A stretch of DNA of 21,499 nucleotides, taken from NCBI GenBank assembly GCA_050245975.1, contig JBFWWW010000050.1:1-21499 (forward strand), given 5' to 3'. This document shows, in pieces, positions 6,114-13,022 of this stretch (position 1 is the stretch's first letter; each line of letters starts with the position of its first letter). Made by a program: the position numbers and the translations under genes. Origin of the DNA: JBFWWW01 sp050245975 (GTDB lineage: Bacteria; Pseudomonadota; Alphaproteobacteria; Rhizobiales; Hyphomicrobiaceae). Below the pieces are notes generated by a model that was not told the origin of the DNA, did no database searches, and saw nothing but the letters and a program-made list of their open reading frames with translations.

Positions 6114-7109
6114 TCAGAGCAGGCCGCGCCCGCGCGCCAGGTCGGCGAGCGAGGTCTCGGGGCGGGCGCCGATGTGGCTGATGATCTCGCTGGCGGCGAG
6201 GCAGCCGAGCCTGCCCGCCGTCTCCAGGTCGCGCCCGGTGGCGATGCCGAACAGGAAGCCGGCGGCGAAGAGGTCGCCGGCCCCCGTCGTATCGACCGGC
6301 TGTCCGCTGCTGGCGGCCGGCACGGCGACGAGCCGCTCGCCCTCGCAGATCACCGCGCCCTTCTCGCTGCGCGTGACGGCGGCGAGCCGCGTGTCCTTGC
6401 GCACGCGCGCCAGCGCATCCTCGAACGTCGCCGTCTGGTAGAGCGACTTCAGCTCGGACTCGTTGGCGAACAGGATGTCGACGTGCTGGCGGATGAGGTC
6501 GAGGAACTCGGCGCGGTGCCGGTCGACGCAGAACGCATCCGAGAGCGTCAGCGCCACGCGCCGTCCGGCCGCGATGGCGAGGCCCGCCGCCTGCCGGAAC
6601 GCGGCCTTCGCCTCCGGCCGGTCGAACAGGTAGCCTTCCAGGTAGATGATGCCGGAGCCGCCGATGATGCCGGGCTCGATCTCGCCGCCGCCGAGCTCGG
6701 GGCTCACGCCGAGGAACGTGTTCATGGTGCGCTCGCCGTCGGGCGTCACCAGGATCAGCGAGCGCGCGGTCGGCGCGCCGACGCGCGCCGGCGGCGTGGT
6801 GTAGGCGACGCCGGCCGAGTGGATGTCGTGCGCGAAGATGCGGCCGAACTCGTCGTCGGCGACCTTGCCGATGAACGCCGCGCGTCCGCCCAGCGAGGCG
6901 ATGCCGACCATGGTGTTGGCGACCGACCCGCCGGAGATCTCGATGCCGGGCCCCATGTCGGCGTAGATGCGGCTGACCGTTTCGGCGTCCACCAGCATCA
7001 TGCTGCCCTTGGCGCGGTCGTGCCTGGCGAGGAACGCGTCGTCGCAGCGGCCGATGATGTCGACGATGGCGTTGCCGATGCCGAGCACGTCGAATTGCAG
7101 GGACTGCAT
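6114..7109 (-). CDS. PfkB-family carbohydrate/nucleoside kinase, adenosine kinase-like
   Basis: The 331-residue product is a full-length ribokinase/PfkB-fold kinase. The N-terminal DVLGIGNAIVDII begins the fold. GGSVANTMVGIASLGG (60-75) is the substrate-binding glycine region, followed by FIGKVADDEFG. The anion-hole and catalytic motif DTTGAGDLFAAGFL is at 273-286, with the catalytic Asp at 279. The sequence resembles the alphaproteobacterial adenosine kinase group, which phosphorylates adenosine to AMP, but substrate cannot be settled from motifs alone, and sugar kinases share them. The ATG is supported by GGAG nine bases upstream. A promoter candidate lies at 7148-7175. It follows holA on the same strand after a 92-base gap and precedes the AT-hook gene. 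Confidence 0.88.
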   Translation of the reverse strand: MQSLQFDVLGIGNAIVDIIGRCDDAFLARHDRAKGSMMLVDAETVSRIYADMGPGIEISGGSVANTMVGIASLGGRAAFIGKVADDEFGRIFAHDIHSAGVAYTTPPARVGAPTARSLILVTPDGERTMNTFLGVSPELGGGEIEPGIIGGSGIIYLEGYLFDRPEAKAAFRQAAGLAIAAGRRVALTLSDAFCVDRHRAEFLDLIRQHVDILFANESELKSLYQTATFEDALARVRKDTRLAAVTRSEKGAVICEGERLVAVPAASSGQPVDTTGAGDLFAAGFLFGIATGRDLETAGRLGCLAASEIISHIGARPETSLADLARGRGLL

Positions 7110-7147
7110 GGATTTATTCTCCGCGGGAGGCGTGACGTCGGGCGCGC

Positions 7148-7175
7148 ACTATAGGCGCATTGTCTGCCGCGGCAA
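7148..7175 (-). promoter_or_regulatory. Housekeeping-type promoter candidate for the PfkB-family kinase
   Basis: On the minus strand TTGCCG (7175-7170) and TATAGT (7153-7148) are 16 bases apart. The predicted transcription start near 7141 is about 32 bases before the ATG at 7109. It lies in the 92-base gap after holA, so the kinase need not depend on read-through from the leuS-lptE-holA block. Confidence 0.5.
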
Positions 7176-7201
7176 GGCATTGCCCGGCGGGCCGCCAGCC
7201 G

Positions 7202-8248
7202 TCAATGGCGGCGCTGCCCCTGTGCGCCCTGCCGCGCCAGCCGGGCGACGTCGAGCAGCAGCTGGCGCACCAGCGCGTCCTCCATCATCCAGGCCGTGCG
7301 CGAGCCCTTGATGGCCGCGCCGATGCGGTCGAGCGCGCGGCCGAGCTGCGGCAGCGTCCACTGGCGGCACTGCGCCTGCAGGGCGTCCCTGATCTTGAAG
7401 TGCGGCGGCGGCCGCATCGTGCGGACGAGGTCGTCGAAGGAGCGGCCGGCATCCATCGCCCCGCGCAGGCGGTGCAGGCGCAGGACGTGACGCTGCAGCG
7501 CCAGCGCGATGGTCTGCGCGCTTTCGCCGGCCGCCATGGCGCGGTCGAGCTCCTGCAGCGCCGTGCCGGCCTCGCCGGCGGCGGCGGCCTGCACCACCCG
7601 GTCGAGCAGCATCTCGGCCGCGTCGCCCACCGCGGCCTCGACGTCCTCCTCGCTCACCGTGCCCTTGCCGAGCGCGTAGAGCGTGAGCTTCTCTATCTCG
7701 CCGCGCGACAGGGCCCGGTCGCCGCCGAGCCGCTGCATCAGCAACTGGCGCGCGCCCGGCGCGATGGCGAGGTCCGCCGCCGCCAGCGTGTCGCGGATCA
7801 GCGCGTCGAGATCGGCCGCATCGTCCGGGAAGCAGGCGACGGCGGCGGCCTGCGCGCTCTTTTCGAACAGCGCGCGCAGCGCCTCGTCGGGGCGCAGGTT
7901 GCCGGCCTCGACGATCAGCGCGCCCTCGAGCCCGCCCTCGGTGACGAGCGGGCGCAGCATCGCCGTGTTGATGCGCCGCCCGGCGGTGACGCGCACGACG
8001 CTGCGGCCGCCGAACATGGCCACGGTGCGCAGCTCGACCGCGAGGCGGTCCGGGTCCTGCTCCAGGTCCTGCTCCTCGACGTGGATGATCTCGCCCGGCG
8101 GATCGGAGCGGCGCGCCAGCGTCTGCGCGAGCTGGCGCGCGCGTTCGCTCACCAGTCCCGTGTCGGGCCCGAAGAACAGGAAGCAGCTCAGCGCCGCGTC
8201 GGGCGCCTTCAGGAAGGCGTTGGCCTGCTTGGTCTTGACGGCAACCAT
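7202..8248 (-). CDS. holA: DNA polymerase III subunit delta HolA
   Basis: HolA (delta) is the clamp-loader subunit that opens the sliding clamp for loading at primed DNA. The 348-residue product is of normal length. FLFFGPDTGLVSERARQLA (about 23-41) is the degenerate nucleotide-binding start of delta. Then come VVRVTAGRRINTAML, LIVEAGNLRPDEALRALFEKS and CFPDD, and the C-terminal collar segment HVLRLHRLRGAMDAG with PPPHFKIRDALQAQCRQWT, typical of alphaproteobacterial delta. The order leuS-lptE-holA is conserved across Proteobacteria. Its ATG is only four bases after a 43-base palindromic repeat, whose edge supplies the purine-rich GGAAG seven bases before the start codon. The repeat thus forms its ribosome-binding region. 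Confidence 0.94.
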   Translation of the reverse strand: MVAVKTKQANAFLKAPDAALSCFLFFGPDTGLVSERARQLAQTLARRSDPPGEIIHVEEQDLEQDPDRLAVELRTVAMFGGRSVVRVTAGRRINTAMLRPLVTEGGLEGALIVEAGNLRPDEALRALFEKSAQAAAVACFPDDAADLDALIRDTLAAADLAIAPGARQLLMQRLGGDRALSRGEIEKLTLYALGKGTVSEEDVEAAVGDAAEMLLDRVVQAAAAGEAGTALQELDRAMAAGESAQTIALALQRHVLRLHRLRGAMDAGRSFDDLVRTMRPPPHFKIRDALQAQCRQWTLPQLGRALDRIGAAIKGSRTAWMMEDALVRQLLLDVARLARQGAQGQRRH

Positions 8249-8252
8249 CAGA

Positions 8253-8295
8253 GTGCTTCCGGAAAAGTGGGGACCGGTTTTCCGATAAGAAGCAC
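8253..8295. repeat. 43-base palindromic intergenic repeat, copy 1
   Basis: The unit begins GTGCTTCCGGAAAAGTGG and ends AAGCAC. The outer arms GTGCTTC/GAAGCAC pair over seven bases, and inside them GGAAAA pairs with TTTTCC. It matches copy 2 at 13680-13722 at 38 of 43 positions with the same length. It lies in the 103-base gap between lptE and holA, next to the holA start codon. Palindromes built on this CCGGTTTTCC core are frequent between genes in Hyphomicrobiales. Confidence 0.85.
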
Positions 8296-8351
8296 GAGAC
8301 GGACAAGTGCGGGAGCTTTTTCGCCGGTCCGCCGAAAGGATCGCGGCGCGA

Positions 8352-8912
8352 TCAGGCGGCGCGCGACAGGTAGGCGGCGAGCCGCGTCTTCATGTCGTCG
8401 GCGATGGTGCGCGCGGCGCGGTTCTCCGCGTCCTCGCGGGCGCGCACGTTGGAGTAGATCGACTCGTAGCGCTCGAAGCTGGCGCGGGCGTTGGCCGTGC
8501 CCTGGAAGACGACCTTCTTGTCGGCGATGTTGACGAGCCGGAAGGCGGCCTCGACGGCGTAGATCTGGCCTGCCGCCTCGCCCTGCGAGTTGACGAGCGT
8601 GGACAGGATGGATTCGCGGATCGTGACTTCGAGGCGGTGGTGCGGCGGCGTCTTCTCCCCGCCGCCGGTGGTCTCGAAGATGAGCTCGTTGCGGATCTGC
8701 TGGCCGACGCGGCCCGGGATCGGCGCGATGTCGACCTCGCGCATCCTCGCCATCACGGGGGCGCCGGATGCGCTCGGCCCGTACAGCGGCTTGAAGCCGT
8801 CGTTGCCGCATGCGGCCAGCGCCGGCGCGGTCAGCGCGGCCATCACAAGGCCCCGCACGATCGTCCTGCGGTTGGGAAGCACGCGAACCTGAACACCCTT
8901 AGCCGACGACAT
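8352..8912 (-). CDS. lptE: LPS-assembly lipoprotein LptE
   Basis: LptE plugs the LptD barrel and helps deliver lipopolysaccharide to the outer surface. The 186-residue product has an N-terminal export signal with an RR pair, a hydrophobic stretch (GLVMAALTAPA) and a lipobox LAAC with the acylated Cys at residue 35, followed by GNDGFKPLYG, a common LptE start in alphaproteobacteria. The mature part (VDIAPIPGRVGQQIRNEL, LEVTIRES, a long ARASFERYESIYSNVRAREDAENRAARTIADDM-type helix split here by description) fits the family. The ATG at 8912 overlaps the end of leuS by 14 bases. A GTG at 8882 would give a shorter, more usual signal peptide, so the start is uncertain. Position between leuS and holA supports the call. 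Confidence 0.9.
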   Translation of the reverse strand: MSSAKGVQVRVLPNRRTIVRGLVMAALTAPALAACGNDGFKPLYGPSASGAPVMARMREVDIAPIPGRVGQQIRNELIFETTGGGEKTPPHHRLEVTIRESILSTLVNSQGEAAGQIYAVEAAFRLVNIADKKVVFQGTANARASFERYESIYSNVRAREDAENRAARTIADDMKTRLAAYLSRAA

Positions 8913-11532
8913 TCACGATCCTCTGCGGCACGACGATCACTTTCTTCGCCGGCCGGCCTTCGAGAGCGCGCGTCACAGTCTCCAGCTTAAGCGCTGCAGT
9001 CTCCACCTCGGCATTGCTCGCGGCGCGGGCAATGCGCATTTCATCGCGTCTTTTGCCGTTCACCTGTACGGCAATGGTAATCGTATCGTCAACGAGCAAA
9101 CCCGGATCGGCAACCGGCCAGGCCTGTTCCGCGACCAGGGTGTTGTATCCGAGCCGCGCCCAGGCCTCCTCGGCCAGATGCGGCATCATCGGGGCCAGCA
9201 TCTGCACCAGCAGCTCGCCCGCCTCGCGGACGGCCCAGGCAAGGCCCCCCGAAGGCTTGCTGCCGGCCTTGCCGTCCGGCCCCATCGCCAGGGCGGCCGA
9301 CAGGGCGTTGGTCAGCTCGTAGAGCTGGGCCACGGCCACGTTGAAGCGCAGGCCCTCGATGTTCTGGCCCACGGCCTGCAGCGCCTTGTGTGCGGCGCGG
9401 CGCAGCGCGTCCGCTTCGGGAGAAAAATCGCCGGGCTTTTTTTCTCCCTTGGGTGCGCCTTTTCCCTCCGCGATCTCCTCGACCAGGCGCCACACGCGCT
9501 GGATGAAGCGGCCCGCGCCGGTGACGCCGGCCTCGGTCCAGATGACGTCGCGCTCGGGCGGGCTGTCCGACAGCATGAACCAGCGCGCGCAGTCGGCCCC
9601 GTGGCCGGCGATGATGTCGTCGGGGTCGACGAGGTTCTTCTTCGACTTCGACATCTTCTCGATGCTGCCGATGACGGCCGGCTTGCCGGTGCTGATCTCG
9701 ACCGCGCGCCGCGTCTGCCCCTCGCCCTCGAACGTCACCTCGGTCGGCAGCAGCCAGTCGCCGCCGGCCGAGCGGTAGGTCTCGTGCACCACCATGCCCT
9801 GCGTGAAGAGCGCGGCGAACGGCTCGCGTATGTTCTTCTTCAGGTGGCCGGTGTCGCCCATGGCGCGCGCGAAGAAGCGCGAATAGAGCAGATGCAGGAT
9901 CGCGTGCTCGATGCCGCCGATGTACTGGTCGACGGGCAGCCAGTAGTTCGCCGCCGTCGCGTCCACCGGCGTCTTGGCGTGCGGCGCCGTGAAGCGCACG
10001 AAGTACCACGAGCTGTCGACGAACGTGTCCATCGTGTCCGTCTCGCGCCGCGCCTTGCCGCCGCACGTCGGGCAGGCGACGTGCTTCCACGTCGGATGGT
10101 GGTCGAGCGGGTTGCCCGGCTGGTCGAACGTGGCGTCGTCCGGCAGCCGCACGGGCAGGTCCTTCGCCGGCACGGGGACGATGCCGCACGTCTCGCAGTG
10201 GATGACCGGGATCGGACAGCCCCAGTAGCGCTGGCGCGAGATGCCCCAGTCGCGCAGGCGGAAGTTCACCTTGCGGCGGCCGCGGCCGCTTGTCTCGAAC
10301 CGGTCGGCGATGGCGGCCTTGGCCGCGTCGATCGAGAGGCCGTCGAGGAAGGCCGAATTGGCGAGCGTGCCGGGCCCCGTGTAGGCCTCGCTGCCGACCG
10401 CGAACGTCTTCGGGTCGGCGTCGGGCGGGATGACGACCGGCGTCACCGGCAGGCCGTAGGCGCGCGCGAAGTCGAGGTCGCGCTGGTCGTGCGCGGGACA
10501 GCCGAAGATGGCGCCGGTGCCGTACTCGGTGAGGATGAAGTTGGCGACGTAGACCGGCAGGTCGCGGCCCGCCTCGAAGGGGTGGATCGCGCGGATGCCG
10601 GTGTCGAAGCCTTTTTTCTCCGCGGTCTCAAGCGTCGCCGCCGAGGTGCCCATCTGGCGGCATTCCTCGATGAACGCGGCGAGCTTCGGGTTGCCCTTGG
10701 CCAGCGCCAGCGACAGCGGATGGTCGGCGGCGATGGCGCAGAAGCTGGCGCCGAAGATCGTGTCGGGGCGCGTGGTGAAGACTTCGAGCTCGGCCTGGCC
10801 CGCGGGGATTTTTTCTCCCTTCAGGTCGAAGCGCATGGTCAGGCCTTCCGAGCGGCCGATCCAGTTCGCCTGCATCAGGCGCACCTTCTCCGGCCACTTG
10901 TCGAGGCTCGCCAGCGCCTCCAGCAGCTCCTCGGCATAGTGCGTGATCTTGAAGAACCACTGCGTCAGCTCGCGCTGCTCGACGAGCGCGCCCGAGCGCC
11001 AGCCGCGGCCGTCGATGACCTGCTCGTTGGCGAGCACGGTCTGGTCCACCGGGTCCCAGTTCACCTTGGAGGATTTGCGGTAGGCGAGGCCCTTGTCCAG
11101 CATGTCCAGGAACAGCTTCTGCTGGTGCTCGTAGTAGCCGACGTCGCAGGTGGCGAACTCGCGCGACCAGTCGATGGCGAGCCCCATCGACTTGAGCTGC
11201 GCCTTCATGGTGGCGATGTTGTCGTAGGTCCAGGACGCGGGGTCGATCTTGCGGTCGCGGGCGGCGTTCTCGGCCGGCAGGCCGAAGGCGTCCCAGCCCA
11301 TGGGATGCAGCACGTTGAACCCGCGCGCGCGCTTGTAGCGGGCCAGCACGTCGCCCATGGTGTAGTTGCGCACGTGGCCCATGTGGATGCGGCCCGAGGG
11401 GTATGGGAACATCTCGAGCACGTAGCTCTTGGGCTTCCCGGGCTCCTCGCGGGTCTGGAAGATGCCCCGGTCCTGCCAGACCTTTTGCCAGTGCCGCTCG
11501 CGATCGGGCGCGCTGTAGCGTTCGGAAGCCAT
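8899..11532 (-). CDS. leuS: Leucyl-tRNA synthetase LeuS
   Basis: LeuS charges tRNA-Leu with leucine. From the ATG at 11532 the product is 877 residues, beginning MASERYSAPDRERHWQKVW as expected; the frame is open 21 codons further up, but those residues are unlike the family. The class I HIGH motif is HMGH at 50-53 within PYPSGRIHMGHVRNY. The editing (CP1) domain follows, with TTRPDTIFGASF and GTGAIFGCPAHDQRD. The Zn-ribbon cysteines CETCG and CPTCGG are present, and KMSKSKKN is at about 626-633. The anticodon-binding and C-terminal domains end with KVIVVPQRIVNVVG. A short lysine-rich insertion (GEKKPGDFSPE, around 9418-9448) is coded by a DNA palindrome. It heads the leuS-lptE-holA block. 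Confidence 0.97.
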   Translation of the reverse strand: MASERYSAPDRERHWQKVWQDRGIFQTREEPGKPKSYVLEMFPYPSGRIHMGHVRNYTMGDVLARYKRARGFNVLHPMGWDAFGLPAENAARDRKIDPASWTYDNIATMKAQLKSMGLAIDWSREFATCDVGYYEHQQKLFLDMLDKGLAYRKSSKVNWDPVDQTVLANEQVIDGRGWRSGALVEQRELTQWFFKITHYAEELLEALASLDKWPEKVRLMQANWIGRSEGLTMRFDLKGEKIPAGQAELEVFTTRPDTIFGASFCAIAADHPLSLALAKGNPKLAAFIEECRQMGTSAATLETAEKKGFDTGIRAIHPFEAGRDLPVYVANFILTEYGTGAIFGCPAHDQRDLDFARAYGLPVTPVVIPPDADPKTFAVGSEAYTGPGTLANSAFLDGLSIDAAKAAIADRFETSGRGRRKVNFRLRDWGISRQRYWGCPIPVIHCETCGIVPVPAKDLPVRLPDDATFDQPGNPLDHHPTWKHVACPTCGGKARRETDTMDTFVDSSWYFVRFTAPHAKTPVDATAANYWLPVDQYIGGIEHAILHLLYSRFFARAMGDTGHLKKNIREPFAALFTQGMVVHETYRSAGGDWLLPTEVTFEGEGQTRRAVEISTGKPAVIGSIEKMSKSKKNLVDPDDIIAGHGADCARWFMLSDSPPERDVIWTEAGVTGAGRFIQRVWRLVEEIAEGKGAPKGEKKPGDFSPEADALRRAAHKALQAVGQNIEGLRFNVAVAQLYELTNALSAALAMGPDGKAGSKPSGGLAWAVREAGELLVQMLAPMMPHLAEEAWARLGYNTLVAEQAWPVADPGLLVDDTITIAVQVNGKRRDEMRIARAASNAEVETAALKLETVTRALEGRPAKKVIVVPQRIVNVVG
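9418..9448. repeat. Perfect inverted repeat within leuS
   Basis: GGGAGAAAAA at 9418-9427 and TTTTTCTCCC at 9439-9448 are exact reverse complements separated by 11 bases. In the leuS message this gives a hairpin whose 5' arm holds seven consecutive A residues, read as GAA AAA AAG. The encoded peptide GEKKPGDFSPE is an insertion-like, hydrophilic stretch. A-rich runs of this length are exceptional in this G+C-rich sequence. Confidence 0.7.
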
Positions 11533-11565
11533 GTGCCGGAAATCTCGTGTTGGTGCCGCGAGTGG

Positions 11566-11595
11566 TAAATGACCGATCGGGCCTCGGCGGGTCAA
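11566..11595 (-). promoter_or_regulatory. Possible leuS promoter
   Basis: On the minus strand a good -35 box, TTGACC (11595-11590), is followed after 18 bases by a weak CATTTA -10 (11571-11566). The predicted start leaves a leader of about 28 bases before the leuS ATG at 11532. Only the -35 is convincing. Confidence 0.3.
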
Positions 11596-11740
11596 GGGAC
11601 GCGGTGTCCACCGCGGGCGGGCCGTCAGGGAGCCCGTTTCCCGGTCCGGCGCCGTATGCGGCGGGACATGGTCGCGGCGGCGCCCTATTGCGCGCTATAT
11701 GGAGCCATTCCGCGTAATTTGCGCCATATCGACAGGGTCA

Positions 11741-11757
11741 TGGCATCGGCGATGCCA
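11741..11757. promoter_or_regulatory. Inverted repeat upstream of fic, operator-like
   Basis: TGGCATCGGCGATGCCA is a perfect inverted repeat of seven-base arms around GGC. It shares the layout (ATC, GGC spacer, GAT) of the second inverted repeat 42 bases downstream. This size and symmetry suit a dimeric winged-helix or helix-turn-helix regulator. Confidence 0.45.
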
Positions 11758-11798
11758 AATCCGGCCCATCATGGAACAATAATGTCAAGTCAGTTCCA

Positions 11799-11814
11799 CA
11801 TATCGGCGGATATG
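11799..11814. promoter_or_regulatory. Inverted repeat just upstream of the fic -35 box, operator-like
   Basis: CATATCGGCGGATATG has perfect six-base arms around GGCG and ends three bases before the -35 box of the fic promoter candidate. The same CCATATC half-site recurs at 11724-11730 and 11868-11874, the latter between promoter and start codon. The obvious candidate binder is the C-terminal winged helix of the Fic protein itself; this is inference. Confidence 0.5.
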
Positions 11815-11817
11815 GTC

Positions 11818-11845
11818 TTGCCGACGCCACGACAGGGCATATATG
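11818..11845 (+). promoter_or_regulatory. Promoter candidate for fic-yggS
   Basis: TTGCCG (11818-11823) and TATATG (11840-11845) are 16 bases apart. The predicted transcription start, near 11852, leaves a leader of about 30 bases before the ATG at 11883, and this leader contains one CCATATC half-site. Confidence 0.4.
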
Positions 11846-11882
11846 GAATCACTTCAGAAGATTCGCGCCATATCTCGCCACC

Positions 11883-13022
11883 ATGCCCCTCGACCCGAAG
11901 ACGCCCTATAACGCCCTGCCGCTCCTTCCGCCGCCGCCGCCGGTCGAGACCCATGCGGTCCTGAAGCGCTGCATCCCGGCGCGGGCGGCCATCGCCGAGC
12001 TGCGCCGGGCGGGCGAGCTGATCCCCGACCAGTCCGTCCTCGTCAACACGATCCCGCTGCTGGAAGCCAAGGACAGCTCGGAGATCGAGAACATCGTCAC
12101 CACCAACGATGCGCTCTTTCGCGGCGCCAGCCAGGTGGAGGACGCCGACGACCCGGCGGCCAAGGAGGCGTTGCGCTATCGCTCGGCGCTTTACAGCGGC
12201 TACCAGTCGCTGAAGAGCCGGCCTCTCACCGCCCGCACCGCCATCGACGTCTGCAGCACGATCAAGGGCGTCGAGATGGATGTCCGCAAGACGCCGGGCA
12301 CCCAGCTCAAGAACAGCTTCAGCGGCGAGATCATCTATTCGCCGCCGGAGGGCGAGCCGCATCTGCGCGGCCTGCTCGCCAACTGGGAGGCCTTCGCCAA
12401 CGCCGACGACGACATCGACCCGCTCGTGCGCATGGCGGTGCTGCACTACCAGTTCGAGGCCATCCATCCCTTCACGGACGGCAACGGCCGCACGGGGCGC
12501 ATCCTCAACATCCTGGTGCTGATCCAGGCCGGCCTGCTGGACATCCCGACGCTCTATCTCAGCCGTCACATCGTGCGCACCAAGGGCGACTACTACCGCC
12601 TCCTGCAGGGCGTCACTCTGCGCGGCGAGTGGGAGCCGTGGATCGTCTATATGCTGACGGCGGTGGAGCAGACCGCCACCTGGACCAACCAGCGCATCCG
12701 CGCCATTCGTGACCTGATGCAGAACACCGCCGACCACATGCGCGCATCCGCACACAAGATCTATTCGCGCGAGCTGCTGGACGTGATCTTCGCCCAGCCC
12801 TACGTCCGCATCGCCCATCTCATCCAGGCCGGCATCGCCGAGCGTCATGCGGCTGCGCGCTATCTCAAGCAGCTCGCCGCCATCGGCGTCCTGCAGGAGG
12901 AGAAGGTCGGCCGCGACAAGCTCTTCATCAACCGCCGCTACATGGACCTGCTGGGCCGCGACGACCACGTCTTCGAGCCCTATCCGGCGTCCGCGGCCGC
13001 GACCGGGAGTGCGGGGGCATGA
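11883..13022 (+). CDS. Class II Fic-domain AMP-transferase with C-terminal winged helix
   Basis: Fic enzymes usually transfer AMP from ATP to a hydroxyl side chain of a target protein. The 379-residue product has the full active-site motif HPFTDGNGRTGR at 195-206, including the catalytic His. The target-docking flap region, around NSFSGEIIYSPPEG, is at about 144-157. An inhibitory-helix motif, SSEIEN (65-70), fits the (S/T)xxxE(G/N) pattern and lies N-terminal to the Fic core, which defines class II, autoinhibited enzymes such as those resembling Shewanella SoFic. The last ~60 structured residues (about 295-355: ELLDVIFAQPYVRIAHLIQ, then HAAARYLKQLAAIGVLQEE and LFINRRYMDLL) form a winged helix. 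No separate antitoxin is visible, consistent with built-in inhibition. It overlaps yggS by four bases (ATGA), so the two are co-translated. Target unknown. Confidence 0.92.
   Translation: MPLDPKTPYNALPLLPPPPPVETHAVLKRCIPARAAIAELRRAGELIPDQSVLVNTIPLLEAKDSSEIENIVTTNDALFRGASQVEDADDPAAKEALRYRSALYSGYQSLKSRPLTARTAIDVCSTIKGVEMDVRKTPGTQLKNSFSGEIIYSPPEGEPHLRGLLANWEAFANADDDIDPLVRMAVLHYQFEAIHPFTDGNGRTGRILNILVLIQAGLLDIPTLYLSRHIVRTKGDYYRLLQGVTLRGEWEPWIVYMLTAVEQTATWTNQRIRAIRDLMQNTADHMRASAHKIYSRELLDVIFAQPYVRIAHLIQAGIAERHAAARYLKQLAAIGVLQEEKVGRDKLFINRRYMDLLGRDDHVFEPYPASAAATGSAGA

Larger units (their letters stand above)
11533..11882. other. 350-base divergent control region between leuS and fic
   Basis: No gene is visible here. 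The leuS-proximal half is G+C-rich; from about 11690 the base composition shifts toward A+T. This half is dense in CCATATC/GATATGG words: GCGCCATATC at 11721-11730 and again at 11865-11874, GATATGG at 11809-11815, and TATATGG at 11696 and 11840. It also holds two inverted repeats and a promoter candidate (separate entries). It has to serve both leuS (leftward) and fic (rightward). Confidence 0.7.

Noticed and set aside
9178..11568. A 796-codon open frame on the plus strand
   Set aside because: Antisense to leuS, which has every class I synthetase motif. The frame has no recognisable domain and low-complexity composition.
11569..11964. A 131-codon plus-strand frame before fic
   Set aside because: It crosses the fic start in another frame, contains the promoter and operator-like repeats, and has no family features.
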